In this document: positions 46,710 through 59,971 of the stretch, in pieces
How the letters are laid out: every line of letters starts with the position of its first letter
Position numbering within the stretch: position 1 is the stretch's first letter
Assembly (NCBI GenBank): GCA_964036295.1
Contig: OZ038463.1
Location: 14,468,069 to 14,532,068, forward strand
Source: Plumapathes pennacea
Lineage: Eukaryota; Cnidaria; Anthozoa; Antipatharia; Myriopathidae
Direction: 5' to 3'
DNA length: 64,000 bases
Made by a program: the position numbers and the translations under genes
The notes under the pieces: model-generated
Database searches by the model: none
Told to the model about the DNA's origin: nothing
The model's input: only the letters and a program-made list of their open reading frames with translations

Positions 46710-48640
46710 CTTCGAACACACGAGTTTGTCCTGTCTGCCGCGATTGACATTAAACAACGGTGTTCGTAGGGAATACTTCGAACACTACGGCTGTTACAAG
46801 TTCTCAAATGTGCTCGGCTCATAGCTCAACATAGCTCGTGAACAAGTGCCTATTTCTTCCATAGAAAAAGAAGGCAAACATGAATGGCTGTGTTTTCATT
46901 GGGTAAAGTTACAGGAAAATTCCTTGATTTCCACGCAAAGCTGACCCGGTGAAAACACAGCCTATACACAAATAAAGGTAATTACAAAGCAGAATAATGC
47001 ACGCAGCGTGACCATCATTATCTCTCTTGTCTTGCATAAACAAATATTTCATATGAGCTAGCACAATACATCACCAGCTTATACTAAATCAAACTAATCA
47101 AAGCTTAAAAGAAGTGAGCGAAAACTTCACATTTTCAGGCTAAAAAATGACAGCAAAATTTACTTAATTATTAATCGTTTTTTTGGCCAATGGCCCCGAA
47201 AGAATACAAAGACTAAGACTGTGCAGTGCAATAATTCCTTTCGCGAGGATTTTCACGACTCGGCGGCAGTGGCGTGCTTTGCAGTTCTAGTCAGTGCTCG
47301 CTGGCACGGTTTTCCGCGTCGCCCGATCTGATTCGTTCACATCAGTTCATCCAAACAGATGTTCAGTCTTTTTTAAATTTGAGATGTAAGGTGAAAGTCT
47401 TGTGACTCAAGCGTTAAAAATAAAGTTACTCTCTCTGTGGAAGTCATTGAAAACCCGACAGAAAACTGGACGAGAGATATTGTGTTCGCGACCACTTCGC
47501 AAAATTTGGCAGACACTATAGGCCGAATGTTAATTCAAAAATGAATTTTGACCACAGAAACCAATCACAAGAAAGCCATGTCATATAAATAATTCATAGA
47601 GGCGAGTTTTGGAGCTCCAGTCCAAAGAAGAGCGAAGGGGAAACTAGAAAGACGATTCGCTGCTGTTCCTGCACCCAAGTATATTCTTGTTGTTTACAGT
47701 TCTCAGGTGACGTAACCAACATATCCCAAAATACTCTGCGGCGCGAGCAGCCCACGAAAGATAACATATACTGCATGTACCGAAAAATCCGGGAATAGGC
47801 GACAGTTCTTCCAAGGCCTACATCTGTTTCTAATTTTCACAATTTTGTGCCATTTCGCGTTTATTTGACCTGCGACTCTGAAACTGCATGACTAGTTTTC
47901 CTTTCTTGTATTGGCTGCATTTGTTTCTTTGACGAAAACAAGTTTATGCAAATGAACGGCGCCATATTTGCATTGAGTGGTCATGTGACTTTGTCTGAGG
48001 TCTGCATCGTAGCGACTAAATTTGTCTGTCTCAGTCTCAGATGAGGTGTGAATTGAACAATAAAGCTGAAAGCTGTGAAAATTAGAATTTGACAAAAGTG
48101 TTGAAGTTCGTAATGTTTGTTTGATTTTTTTATTTGTTTTCTTCTTCCTTTTTTTGCTGAAATCGCAACTGCGAGATCAAGGTTTGACTATTTTCAGTAT
48201 GCACCGTTCTGAAATCGAATATTTGCTACTTTTCGTAATATTTCACACTTCATTCGCTGTCTGAGAGAAAGCCTTGGAATTGTCGTTTTGGTAGAATTGC
48301 GAGGAATCTCGGGAAATATTATGGGAAATTCCTTATATAGACTCTAATTTTCTATCGGTTATATTTTATTCGGCGGTTGTGTAATATTCCTAAACGTGAA
48401 TTTGTTTATATGTGCGTGTTGAGGGGCAAGAAGGATTATATTTGTTTGATATGGATTACATCATGACTCCTGGGAGTGACCAAACATCGCACACAGCCTA
48501 TTGTGAGAATATGACTGGTTGTAATTATTATTAAATTACTGATGCAGATCTTAAAATAGATTTTGAAAAATTGACGTTTGAACAAGGGTATGTGTGGTGA
48601 ATCGGCTGCCATAGCTATTCTCTCTTGCTGACGTCTTGAA
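46710..48640. other. Intergenic, no gene seen
   Basis: Only short frames on both strands, without domains. I see no element ends. Confidence 0.4.
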
Positions 48641-48767
48641 TATTAAGGCCCGTCCAAACGAACCCAACGTCGCCGTCCAACATCATTCAAGAATGTTGGA
48701 TGAACATGTTGGATGAAGTTTGATATTCTTTTTGTTCTCGGGCACTGATGAATAATGCCTATTAATC

Positions 48768-49190
48768 ACTTGATTCAGCCTCTACAACATTATTTGATTC
48801 GCGCCGGCGCACTAGAGCTTAATTGTACACCGTGGGCTCACTTTCGGTCCCAGAATCCTTATCGTCTACAGTGTTTTATAAAACATATTGGACTCGTTTG
48901 GCCATCCCGTAGAACATCGTTCAACATTGTTTTATCCAGCATGTTGGACTTGTTTGGTCAGCCTTCAGCCCTTTGTCAGTAGTCAATTAGTCTGTTACCA
49001 ATACCTTTTCTTTATTGTAACCGTGAGAATCATTGCGTTAGGACTTTGTCTGGTTTGTAATTTTACCTTATTGAGCCCGCATTGTGCAATTACTTATTTG
49101 TCTAAATATCGCTCATTAGGCAAGTCATGAATATGCAATAAAAGATGAATGGATTTGCTGGGGGGAAGCAGACTTTATATATTTATATAC
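48768..49190. repeat. Second copy of the 29630-30070 repeat
   Basis: Collinear copy with scattered changes, followed at once by the shortened MITE copy. The order therefore matches that at 29.6-30.8 kb. Confidence 0.85.
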
Positions 49191-49205
49191 AGAATATACA
49201 GAATA

Positions 49206-49618
49206 TGCAGTGAAACCTCCTTGAGGGAACGTGGTCGCTTACTGGAATTTCTCGAGTTGCTGATGTTTACAAATGTAAGCATGGGCACGCAAAGCATCTA
49301 CGGTGAGAGTGTCTCTTTAAGAAATCAACCTTGTGTCTTGTTGCACCGTACATTACATGTGTTAGTGTTTTGAGCGGTCCGGTTTCTGCAAGGAAGATAG
49401 TCCTTGCACAGATAATTGCTCCTTGGTAACATAAGAAGGTCACTTACTGGAGATCAAAAACAGTAGAAAACGGTGAGCTTCAAAGTTGGTCGAACTTGTT
49501 TACGAGAAGTTTCACAATAGTAATTTGACTGAGAAAGCAATCGGTACTTTGGTATCTCCCGTAGGCGACCACTTAAAGCCGAACTAAGGTTGGTCGCTTG
49601 CAGGAGGTTCTACTGTAC
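49206..49618. mobile_element. MITE, shortened copy of 30088-30773
   Basis: Same ends (gcagtgaaacctcc, ggaggttctactgtac) with an internal deletion of about 270 bp. Confidence 0.82.
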
Positions 49619-49719
49619 GTCAAAATATTGTTCGCCCAAGAAGTGCAACAGGTGTGGCACTTAATGACGTCACAAATGTAGTACAGCTTCCACGACGTCA
49701 CAGTACAAACATAGGTCCG

Positions 49720-52079
49720 CAAAGCGTACGTGAAGCTATTTGCTAGTTGATGATCGTCTATGATAGTGAAAGGGTTAACACGAACTATCATGCACTCCCA
49801 AGAGTGAGGTACCGCATTCATCAGTGAATTGTATATTTAGTGGGTCGCGAGCAAACGAAATCACAACTGATACAAATGCTCTGTAAATTATCGTTCGGTT
49901 TTCAATGTTCACTGTAAGTTGCCTGTTGCTCAGTTCAACAGTTCAGTGGACTTATCCTTTCCGCTGTTACTTCAAAGAAACTCGAGTGTTAGCTGTTTCT
50001 GCCCAGCGCTAAAATATCCTTTATCAATCACTCCTTCTGCCACAACCGCCGTTGTCGTTTCTTTGCTAGAGGCTTATAATTCCTTGTTTTTCTCGTAGAT
50101 TCAGGTCAAATGAAGAATCGGGAACTTCACTAAAATCGAACAGTCCAAAAATTTGTCCCACTGCGCAACCTCAGAGCAATATAACACACTTTCCGTGTTA
50201 CATAGCCCCATGCAAACACGGTTGGGAACCAATCAGAGCGCTCGTTATATATGTTTTATTGCTGCTCAACTCACGGATGTCGGTCTGGATGATCAGTCAT
50301 GTGACAACTGACGTTGTTGTTTGTGACTCGACTCATGGATGTCGGTCTGGATGATAAGTCATGTGACAACTGATGGCCAATTAAACGCAGGACATAATGC
50401 TCAGGGGACCGTGAGAGTGTTTTTCTCCGACGTCACTCGAAAGTCGAAGCAAGGACTTTTTGAGTGTTCCTTCGTTGTAACGAATCGAGTATTGAAGTGA
50501 AACATCGCCTGATCTTCCTGATGATCTCTGCCAAACAACAACACGTTACATTCGCGATGTACCGGCTACAAACGGTATGTCTTTCGTGTCAATGCATGTG
50601 CCCCTCAATGTTTATCTGTTTCATCATTTGGCTTTACATTTGATGATCCATGTGAGTAAAAAATAAATAAACTGCATTCTGACTTGAAATTTTGTCGTTA
50701 ACGCTCGTTTCTTCGCTGTTGACTCGATACCGCGTTGCGTTACTCACGATTAAATACATGTTGCGAGGGTCAATCACGGGCATTCACTGCTGGCAATCCA
50801 TTTCTTGTGCAAAATTCAAAGCAGTATGGACTGGCGACTTTTGAACAGATTCTGGCAGATTTAAATTCTGAAAGAGCCTTCGAACGATGAAGACGAAAGG
50901 AGAGTTGTCATGTTGTTTGAACTTACAATGGCGGAGGTACGAACGCGGATTCTTGTAAGCTTCTGATCTGTCCAAGACAGTATGTTTCTTCGTTGTGTTT
51001 ACCAGAGATGGATTTGTGGAGTTATTCGTCTTGATAGTGACCGCGAAACGAATCCGTTGGAAAGAAATATTGTTCAATTTCTTCGTGAAACTGACTTTGT
51101 TTATCACCACGTGGCGATGTACTTTGCACAATTATTTCCAGTCCGCTTGCTAATTTTGCTTCTATTTTGTCTTCAGATTTATTAGATTTGCTTTAACGAG
51201 ATCGATCTGTGAATTTAGAATATCATTCTGAAGTTTAGAACCATTTCACTTAAGTTTTGTATAGATAAATTCGCTGTTCGTCTTCGGATGGACGAACGCT
51301 GCGAACAAAATATTTCATTCAGTGATTTATAATTTCAGGTTTTATTGCCTTTTGAATTATCTTTTGTCCTTTTTATTATATGTTTTTGTCACGTATTCAA
51401 GTTTCAAATAAATTTTAATTAGGAATGGTATCTCGCTTCTGTAATTACTGCGCACTTGGTTTATTTTTGCGAGTCGCGTTGCGTTATCGTTCCCGTACAA
51501 CTTCCCATAAAGGAATTTGAAGCTGCGCGCGTTATTTCTCCAGGAGTGAATGGATTAATAGATTTAGTTACAGTTGTAAACTAGAAAGAAACTTTCTTGC
51601 TTCCGTGTCCTGACTTGTTTTAATCAGCTAGGGTAAGCCTCGGCAGCATTCACATGACCTTTGATTACCTCTAGTTTCATAAAATAAAATAATGATTTTC
51701 AGTTAGGGAAACAGTGTACATATTGAAATTAACAGTTTTTCGAGAAATAACTTCAAATGGTAAATAGCTGAAAAATGGAAACACCGGAGAAATGTTTCCT
51801 TGAGAGAGTCGTGAAAAACCTGTCAGTGAAAATATTAAAGGCAAATGAAGGCTGCAGCAGACAAGCGTCAGTTAACAATATCTAAGCATATATCAAGAAT
51901 AAAACAAAGGATTCTTCGTGATAATGTTTGTCAGCGAAAAAGGAAGTCCCGTTTGGACGGATAAATTGTTTTGTCTGCCAAGTGCAGCAACTGAAAGAAT
52001 TCATCTCAGACGAATAATGTGTCCAGCATAAACACGAGTCGAACCGAACTTGGAAAGATCATTTTTATTTTGGAGAAGA
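49720..52079. other. No gene recognised; short tandem duplication
   Basis: A 43-bp segment with ggatgtcggtctggatgat is duplicated at about 50275 and 50337. A minus frame at 51131-50784 (115 codons, VHRHVVINKVSFTKKLNN) has no recognised domain. No supportable gene. Confidence 0.4.
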
Positions 52080-52522
52080 ATGGCTAATGAGTTTTTATCG
52101 GCCATCTTGAAATTCTGGCGCCTACATTGTTATCGGTTCCACCACCATTCATAATACAAGTCAGCACCGCTGCAAGCAAGTTGTTGTCTGATTTTTCTGC
52201 CACAATCAACACTCAGACGACTAATGCGTCCGGAGCAAAGGGTGCCTCATACTCTCTTAGTCCGGCAAAAATAGTCGTCTGTAGCACACTGAAACATTAC
52301 ATGAAAGATCATTTTGAGAAGAATGACTAATGAGTTTTTATCGGCCATCTTGAAATTCTGGCGCCGACATTGTTATCGGTTCCACCACCATTCATAATAC
52401 AAGTCAGAACCGCTGCAAGTAAGTTGTTGTCTGAATTTTTAGTCACAATCAACACTCAGACGACTAATGCGTCCGGAGCAAAGGGTGCCTCATACTCTCT
52501 TAGTCCGGCAACACTGAAACAT
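52080..52522. repeat. Tandem duplication, about 243-bp units
   Basis: Two units with ttttatcggccatcttgaaa and gacgactaatgcgtccggag. The second is cut by copy 3 of the 1.1-kb family. Confidence 0.9.
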
Positions 52523-53623
52523 TTTATAAAATAACTATGATACTACGCGCGCTCTGATTGGTAAAAAACCATTTTATAAATAAGTACAAAGACATGGAAA
52601 TGACGAATCCTGAAATAAAAAGACTGCGTGTCGTCCCCTACTTCAAAGATTCATGTGTTACAGAAACTGCAGTGGGCTATTAGAGCAAATAGTAAAGCCG
52701 TGTGCAAATCATGTGCAATTAGTGAAGCAGCGTGAAGAAAAGTTGTCCGAATATTGCATGAAATTTAATTCGGAAACCGTGAGACAGAAAGCCAACAATT
52801 ACACAGTCAAAGAACATTCTCTAAAGTTTCTAACCTTTATACCTTCGTCTCCTGTGGCTCGTAGCTAGTAACTAGATGGCTTAGATCACCGGAGTTTCAC
52901 ACGAATAATTGTAGGTTTATGGTGATGAAGGCACAAACAGTCTTCGCTAATGAGTCTGTCTCGGCTGTCGGCTCGGTGGCACAAAAGCTGTTGAGTCAAT
53001 TCAATGGAGTTGACTGTCGTCCGGCAGAGTTCAAGTAATGCTCAAGTAAAGCAAACAAATGTACCTTCTTCAGCAGAATAGTGTTGTTGTGCAGACATGT
53101 TTACGTCGAGTGACACCGTTGTCCTGAAAGTTGAAACCTGACGGCTCAAAACATTCTCGCCGGTTCTTTTGAATTCTTGACAAACAGTGGTACTAATATC
53201 CGACACATTTCTTGCGAAATTCATCTTCATTTAGCAGCCTGTCAAGTTTTTCAAGTGAACGGGAGTGGTGTTCCGTTTTCATTCATGGACTGACTTAAGC
53301 GAAGTGCCGTGAAACAGACTTTCCGATTGGACGAGCGTGCGTTTTGACGGTTTTCGGGAGAATCTTGAACTTTATCATTTTCAATATAAAGTTCTTTCAG
53401 GTAATAAAAGCTTCGTTATTTTATAAAAGCAATATGACACTCGTTTCCATGTCTATGTACTCTTATATAAACACTTGGGATGTTGTGAGAACACTCGAAA
53501 AAGTTCAAAATCACTCGCCGAAGCGGCTCGTGATTTTGAACTTTTTCTCGTGTTCTCCCAACATCCCGCGTGTTTATATAAGAGTACATAGACATGGAAA
53601 CTCGTGTTATATTGCTTAAATAT
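52523..53623. mobile_element. 1.1-kb repeat family, copy 3
   Basis: Same 71-codon frame and terminal hairpin (about 53437-53608). Inserted at the end of the second 243-bp unit after acactgaaacat. Confidence 0.9.
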
Positions 53624-53691
53624 GAATTTCGTTAAAATCACAAGAGCGACCGCGGCCGTAAGCACAAGTGACTCATCAGCGTGGTTTGTCC

Positions 53692-55190
53692 TAGAGTCCG
53701 CGTACACTAAGCTATAAAAAACGGCTCAACTTATAATAGGCTTGGGGATACAAATCGGTCCCAAATGTCAGAGTAATAAAGTTCAGTTTTATACCTAAAT
53801 TGTTGCCACTGGTTTTCGGCAGCCCCTTGAGAGAGAATAAGATTATTCTTAGATTTACAATTAAGTTCGCCCTAAACGCAGCGCAAGCGAGTGCCAATTT
53901 AATGTTAAAGTGTTGCAGATCTTTCAATACAAAGCAAGTCTTCAATATTAAAAATGATAATCTCTTCAATATGGTGTTTTCTCGCATTGCTGATTGAGTC
54001 TCTCCTTCAAAGTGAAATCTAACGCAAATTTGTTTGGCTTCTGGTTGTGTTCGGTGCTGTAGTTAATTACACGTTGGTTTTAAAGGGGCCCTCTCACCCA
54101 CAATCTTTTGCGCGCCAAAATCCTTGATGCGCCATTTTTTGGTCCCCCGAAAGTCGAAAGATGAATAGCAATCCACTTCCATCCGACTCGTTTGAGCAGG
54201 ATATTTAGTTTTTTTTTTTACCTAAAAGTGCTACTTGCTTATTTTTCTTTCAATTTAGTACGTTGTTTCGTGTTGGAAACCAAATTTAGCCAGATTTTTA
54301 AAATACATTTCTAGATGTAAACCGAAACATTGAGTTGGCTGAGAGGGCCCCTTAGGGAAGTCACCCTAAAACCACATCAAACTTTGAACAACGAATGGAG
54401 CAAGAATGTGACAGTTTGTTGTCGCATAGAGTCCGCGTCTATATAGCTCTAAAAAACGGTTTAACTTAGCGCTCTTCGGGATACAAATCGGTCCCAAATG
54501 TCAAAGTAAAACTACACAGTTTTATCGGTGTCTTACCTGAATTGTTGCCACTGGTTTTCGGCAGCCCTTCTATAGAATAAGATTATTCTTAGATTTATAA
54601 TTAAGTTCACCCTAAACACAGCACAGGCGGGTGCCAATTTAATATTACAGTGATGCAGATCTTTCAATACAAAGCATGTCTTCAATATTAAAATGATTTT
54701 CTTCTCAACATGGTGTTTTCTCACACTTCTCATTGAATCTTTTCTTCAAAATAAAACCTAACGCAAGTTTGTTTGGCTTCTGGTTGTGACCGGTGCTGTA
54801 GTTAATTACACGTTGGTTTTAATTGGGCCGTATCACCCACTGTCCTTTGCGCGTTGAAGTCCTTGATCCATCTTTTTCAGGGTTCCCGAAAGTCTTCCGC
54901 CATTTCTACCCGACTCGTTTGAGCAGGATATTAGTATTTTTTTCTTACCTAAAAGTGCTACTTGCCTATTTTTCGTTTGATTTATTACATTGTTTTGTAT
55001 TGAAAACCAAAATTAGCCAGATTTTTAAATACATTTCTTGATGTATGCAGAAACATTGAATTGGCTGAGAAGGCCCCTTAGGGATGTCATCCCCAAACCA
55101 CATCGAACTTTGAACAACGAACAAAGCCAGAATGTGACAGTTTGTCGTATAGAGTCCACTTCCACTAGCTATAAAAGCGGTTGAATTTAG
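53692..55190. repeat. Tandem array, about 730-bp units (two plus a start)
   Basis: The junction tagagtccgc..gctataaaa-acgg recurs at about 53692, 54427 and 55150. Units share gatacaaatcggtcccaaat, ttgccactggttttcggcag and a ggcc-ctctcaccca block. No coding capacity recognised. Confidence 0.88.
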
Positions 55191-55197
55191 AAGTGCC

Positions 55198-55650
55198 ACA
55201 AGTGTGGTACTATGACGTCACAAATGTAGTGCAGCTTTCATAACGTCACAGTACAAAAATGCAATCCATTTGACCTGACTGGTTCTCCTGGTTCTCCTGT
55301 ATAATATTAAAAAAGAAAGCTACAAAATGAATAAAACATGCATATGTATACAGTTTCTTAAGCCAATCACCGTTTATAAGGTACGAGACCTGGAATAAAA
55401 AGCCCATAGGTCTTTGCGTGCGTCATACCTTGGTAAAATGCGCTGGCCAGGAATAGCACTGTACACAGTTGTCAGCAGTTTTCGTGACTAACAGTCCGCT
55501 CTCCATCCCAAAAGCTGTGCTAGAAACTGTGACGAGAAAAGAAAAATGTCATACTTTGTGATGATTCGGGTGCGATGAGATCAGTGTTGCAGTGCCATTT
55601 TCTATTGCCTTGTGATGTCGTTGAAGTCCTTATCTGTGATGCTTAAAACC
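55198..55650. pseudogene. Chimeric duplicate including a fragment of discoidin exon 2
   Basis: 55198-55485 matches 30795-31086. 55486-55650 matches 33524-33680, i.e. the first codons of the PAN/discoidin exon 2, its acceptor and some intron. The 2.4 kb between these segments at the first locus is absent here. Only about a dozen codons of exon remain, so this copy cannot encode the domain. Confidence 0.8.
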
Positions 55651-56690
55651 TGAGCCACTTAAACTGTTGCCTCTCGACTCTTTCAAACCGAGGCCTTAAG
55701 TGCACAACCTTTGTTATGTAAGTAAAATGATTTTATTAGCATAAAAATGAAAACGAATTTTCATAAAAGCTTTCGCACTAGACCTTGTTTTGAAATAGAG
55801 GCAACAGGCATCTCGGAAATTTGGCCTACTCAATAAGGCTGTAGTAATAGGAGCCTCTGAAATATTTTTGCCAACCGTTGAACAAAAAGACTCTCACTTT
55901 TAACTACCAAGATCTGTGGTCAGGGTCTTAGCTTGCTTTACACATGCTAACTTTCGACCTTCTCTTTTACCTTGACTTTTTTTTCATCATAAATAATTGA
56001 AGACATTCAGCTAAAAACGAGCAGTGTGACAATTTCATATCTGTCTTTAAAATCTCAATTTGATACTTGTGTGATCTTGTAGTGATCTATGTCATTTTGA
56101 TCAGAAACACACACATAAAATGTCAATAACGACAAAATAGAAGAGCAGAATTTCGCGTTTTACTATTTATGTGTTCATTTATGGAGCCCCCAAATTAAAA
56201 GCTTTTCTTGAGCAACACTTGGTCCCTCGCTGCGCCCCTGCTGGTTTACACATTAAATATAGATAACGCTAAAGTGTCCTCAAAAAGCTAAACAATGAAA
56301 TGTTCTCACAGAGAATATAGCATTGTGGATGAGCGACTCGTGTACTTTGCACCTAAAGTTACGAAACTTTTATCGAAGGCGGAATATTTTAGCTGTGACG
56401 TGTAGAGTCAAATTTCTCCCAGTGCAGCCGAACTATTTTAATTTCTGTGGAGTAGCCAGTGCCCACAGTCACACCGTTACACCGACAAAACTTGAAAAAA
56501 AAATTACACTCACACCGATAACATTTGACAAAATTAAACGTGGGCCGAGATTTCTTTTTCTTTTTACTATTGACTTTCCCTGAAATGACGCTGAAGTGTC
56601 GTCAAGAGAAATTTTGTCCGATGTCTTCCACATTTTGCCTCGATTGCACTTGTGGAAACGGCGTTTTGTCACCCACGAATTTGTCAATGA
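55651..56690. other. No gene seen; one duplicated box
   Basis: 56303-56352 (ctcacagagaatatagcatt, then gagcgactcgtgta) matches 46153-46205. Otherwise AT-rich with no supportable exon. Confidence 0.4.
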
Positions 56691-57030
56691 GTTGCTACTA
56701 AAAAAAAACTTCGAAAATATAAAAAAAGAATTGTCTTCGTTTCGCGGCTATGGGCACGTACGTACACAGAAATAGAACCATGAGCGTGTGTATGAACACT
56801 GGTGTTTTCAATATTTTAAGCATACATGTAGAAGTCTTTATGTGACGTATCTCTTAATTTTTAGGATTGAGCGAGCAACCACTCTTGGGGGAGTTGGTTC
56901 ACTGAATAAAGTTCATTGCGCCGTTGTTTGGCACACGCTATCGGCTATTTCATTCAGCTTAGAACATTGAGATATATTTAGGCATTTGGTTTGTTGAATG
57001 AACGGAGACGAGTACTTCTTGGGGCCTTGT
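56691..57030. repeat. Second copy of 44150-44590 segment
   Basis: Ends at gacgagtacttcttggggcc, where the two copies diverge abruptly. Confidence 0.75.
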
Positions 57031-57750
57031 TTTATGTTTGCTGAAATATCTAATGCGATATAATAAATTTATTATATGGCTGGAGCTACTTCCGGTGAAA
57101 TCGCGCGCTCTGATTGGTGTATTTGCCGGTCATTATTTTCCTGTAACGCCCGTGTGCTCGATTACGGACCGCCAGATTGAACATATGAATCACAAGGTCG
57201 CGCAGTTCTTTGCTTTCAGTGAATATGTCGGCTACGTTTGGCTGAAGGCAAAGCGGAAGAACAAGAATATGTAAGAAAAAACTACCACCGCGGAAACTAA
57301 TTTGCAAGCCGAGAAAACGGTTGGAGATGAAGATTTGTTGACTTGGTTTGTGGCATCACGAACGGCGACTCAAGCACCGTATTCTGAGAATTGGTTCACA
57401 TCTTGCACTACGTGCTAAACACTTAGGCAACGTAGAAGGCACAGCAAACTTCAGTCAAAGAGTGACGTGAACAATTTCAATGAACCGTTTGCGGAGCTAC
57501 GAGCAGACTGATTATTTGTTGTCACGGTGCCGCAAGCGGAGTTCATACAAGCTTACTGAAACTGTAAGTATGGCATTTTAAGAGTGTGAACGCCGTTTCA
57601 TTTCAACATCTTTGAAGACTTGAGTGGAGGAACTTATCTTTCTGTTAAGAAAACGATAAACTTTTGATTCACACAATTTTCTGTGCCGACGGTTGAGATA
57701 CAAGATATTGTAGTTTCTTCAATATTTCCTTTGTTTGAATCCCGGAGTTT
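57031..57750. other. No gene recognised
   Basis: A plus frame at 57038-57274 contains cgcgctctgattggtgtatt, a repeat-edge word seen at the 1.1-kb family start. It has no domain. Confidence 0.35.
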
Positions 57751-57864
57751 GAATGTTGTGATCGCATGTTATATATAAACGCTTGGAGCAAATAACATTT
57801 TGTGTTGGAAATCGCTTATCAGAAGAAAAAGAAGAAGAAGAAGAAGAAGAAGAAGAAGAAGCCA
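57751..57864 (+). mobile_element. LINE 3' end fragment with (AAG)n tail
   Basis: gttgtgatcgcatgttatat to cgcttatcagaag repeats 6617-6700 of the decayed LINE, then about 12 AAG triplets. A severely 5'-truncated insertion. Confidence 0.8.
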
Positions 57865-57869
57865 TTTCC

Positions 57870-58654
57870 ATTTCCAACGGATTTTAATCTTAAGACTCGT
57901 ACAAGTCAAATTGACCCATCGACCCAAAGTCAAATCACTGCAGGGCAGATCGTGTATAGAAATCCGTGCTATCCGTCAGATTCGTGAAACTTAAAAGGAA
58001 AGTCATACTGATATCCAAGTCTTGACGGTAGCTGGGATTTGTGCGTGTTGATGTATTTACTGGAGAAATAAAACGAAAAAAAAAAATCCGTACTATCCGT
58101 GAGATCCGTTATACTTCAAGTGAAAGTAACCTTCATTTCAGATTGTAGCTTGTCCATGTATTCACTCAAGGAAGGATATTATTCTTTTTTCAGCCTTGAC
58201 GGGCAGTACGGGTTTATTTATGTAAATGTCATAACTCAAGGAAAGATGCTCTTGCTCTCACGGATTCTACAGACAAGACGGATTTCTGTATGTAAATGTC
58301 TTAACTCCAGGAAAGATGCTCTTGTTCTGACGGATTCGACGGACAAGACGGATTTCTGTATGTAAATGTCTTAACTCCAGGAAAGATGCTCTTGTTCTGA
58401 CGGATTCGACGGACAAGACGGATTTCTGTATGTAAATGTCTTAACTCCAGGAAAGATGCTCTTGTTCTGACGGATTCGACGGACAAGACGGATTTCTGTA
58501 TGTAAATGTCTTAACTCCAGGAAAGATGCTCTTGCTCTGACGGATTTGACGGAAAGGACGGATTTCTGTATGTTAATGCTCAATTAGTTCAACGATGTAT
58601 TAATTTTAATTAATTCAATTAATTAATTAATTAATTAAATTGACATTCATGTTA

Positions 58655-58689
<35 letters not shown>

Positions 58690-59330
58690 ATTAAGAACAA
58701 AATATAATTAATATAACAATTGATATTACTACATAGAGAAATTAATTATTTAAGTTATTAGCATACAGAAATCCGTCCTTTCCGTCGAATCGGTTTGAGC
58801 GAGAGCATCTTTCCTTGAGTGAAGACATTTACATACCGAAATCCGTCCTTTCCGTCAAATCCGTTTGAGCCAGAGCATCTTTCCTTGAATGAAGACATTT
58901 ACATACAGAAATCCGTCCTTTCCGTCGAATCCGTTTGAGCCAGAGCGTCTTTCCTTGAGTGAAGACATTTACATACAGAAATCCGTCTTGTCCGTCAAAT
59001 CCGTTAGTCTGGGAAAAGTATAAAATCCTTCAAGCTACAATCTGAAATGGGAGGTGACTCTTTTTGAAAGTATAACGGATCTGACGGATATAGCACGATT
59101 CTTTGTTCTCATTTTTTTCAATGAATACATCAACAGCAGCAATCCAAGCTATCCGTCAAGACTTGGAGATTAATGTGACATTCCTTCTAAATTTCACGGA
59201 CCTGACGGATAGCACGGATTTCTATACATGATCTGGCGAATTCGCTTGAAGTGAACAGGTCAATTTGACTTGTACGAGTCTTAAAGTGAAATCCGTTGAG
59301 CTGAAATTGGAAATGGAAGGTGTACTTTAC
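57870..59330. repeat. Giant imperfect palindrome with 70-bp tandem units in both arms
   Basis: Left arm: five 70-bp units (about 58241-58590, each with gaaagatgctcttg, then gacggacaagacggatttct). Right arm: about four inverted units (58755-58990). Outer segments also pair, for example actcgtacaagtcaaattga (57896) with 59265-59285 and cgtgctatccgtcagat (57967) with 59195-59215. The centre is taattaat and (TA)n at about 58610-58690. Confidence 0.88.
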
Positions 59331-59339
59331 TCAAAGTAT

Positions 59340-59965
59340 AACGGATCCCACGGATAACACAGATTTGTTTACACTTCATTTCTTTAGTGAAAACATTAAC
59401 GTGCAGAAATCTCACCTATCCGTCAAGATCAGGGTAACATTTCTTCAGGTTTACGGTTCTGACGGATGGTACGGATTTCTATACACTTAAGGTGGGCACT
59501 TAAGTTTTAGAGTGAAATCCGCCGAACTGCAAGTCATTGCCAGAATTTTTAGACATTCGGTTGCCTCAGGTTAAAATTGATTCAGATTTCAAGCCGAAAG
59601 CGCGTCAAAAATAACAAATTGTAATACGCAGACTTCAGGTGCTGCTATTTTAAGCTAGGAAGCTCCAAATCGCAAGAACATTGCAGCGAACGAAAGCTTC
59701 TTTCAACTGGGTCGTTCTGCTGTACATGTATATAAAAGAAACATTCCTTCCCTCCCCCCCTCCCCCCCACCGTGAGGCTAAGAAAATGTTAGATAAATAA
59801 ACGACGCGTGCTCATACTGTAAGCCGCTGGAAAATACCGAAAACAACGAGGACTCAAAATATCTGAAGTGTCTGAAATGTCACACAACAAAGACTAATGT
59901 AATGATCACAAGAGTCATTAGAGTTCAAAGCAAGAAATGCGTGAACTGCTATTGAATATGCAAAA
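59340..59965. other. Palindrome periphery and upstream flank of the SF3 gene
   Basis: Further gacggat-type words up to about 59520. A C-rich run lies near 59752-59770. No gene. Confidence 0.4.
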
Positions 59966-59971
59966 GGTAAG

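Noticed and set aside
58241-58590. CRISPR-like direct repeats of 70 bp
   Set aside because: Units are contiguous without unique spacers, have inverted partners, and lie in a eukaryotic context.
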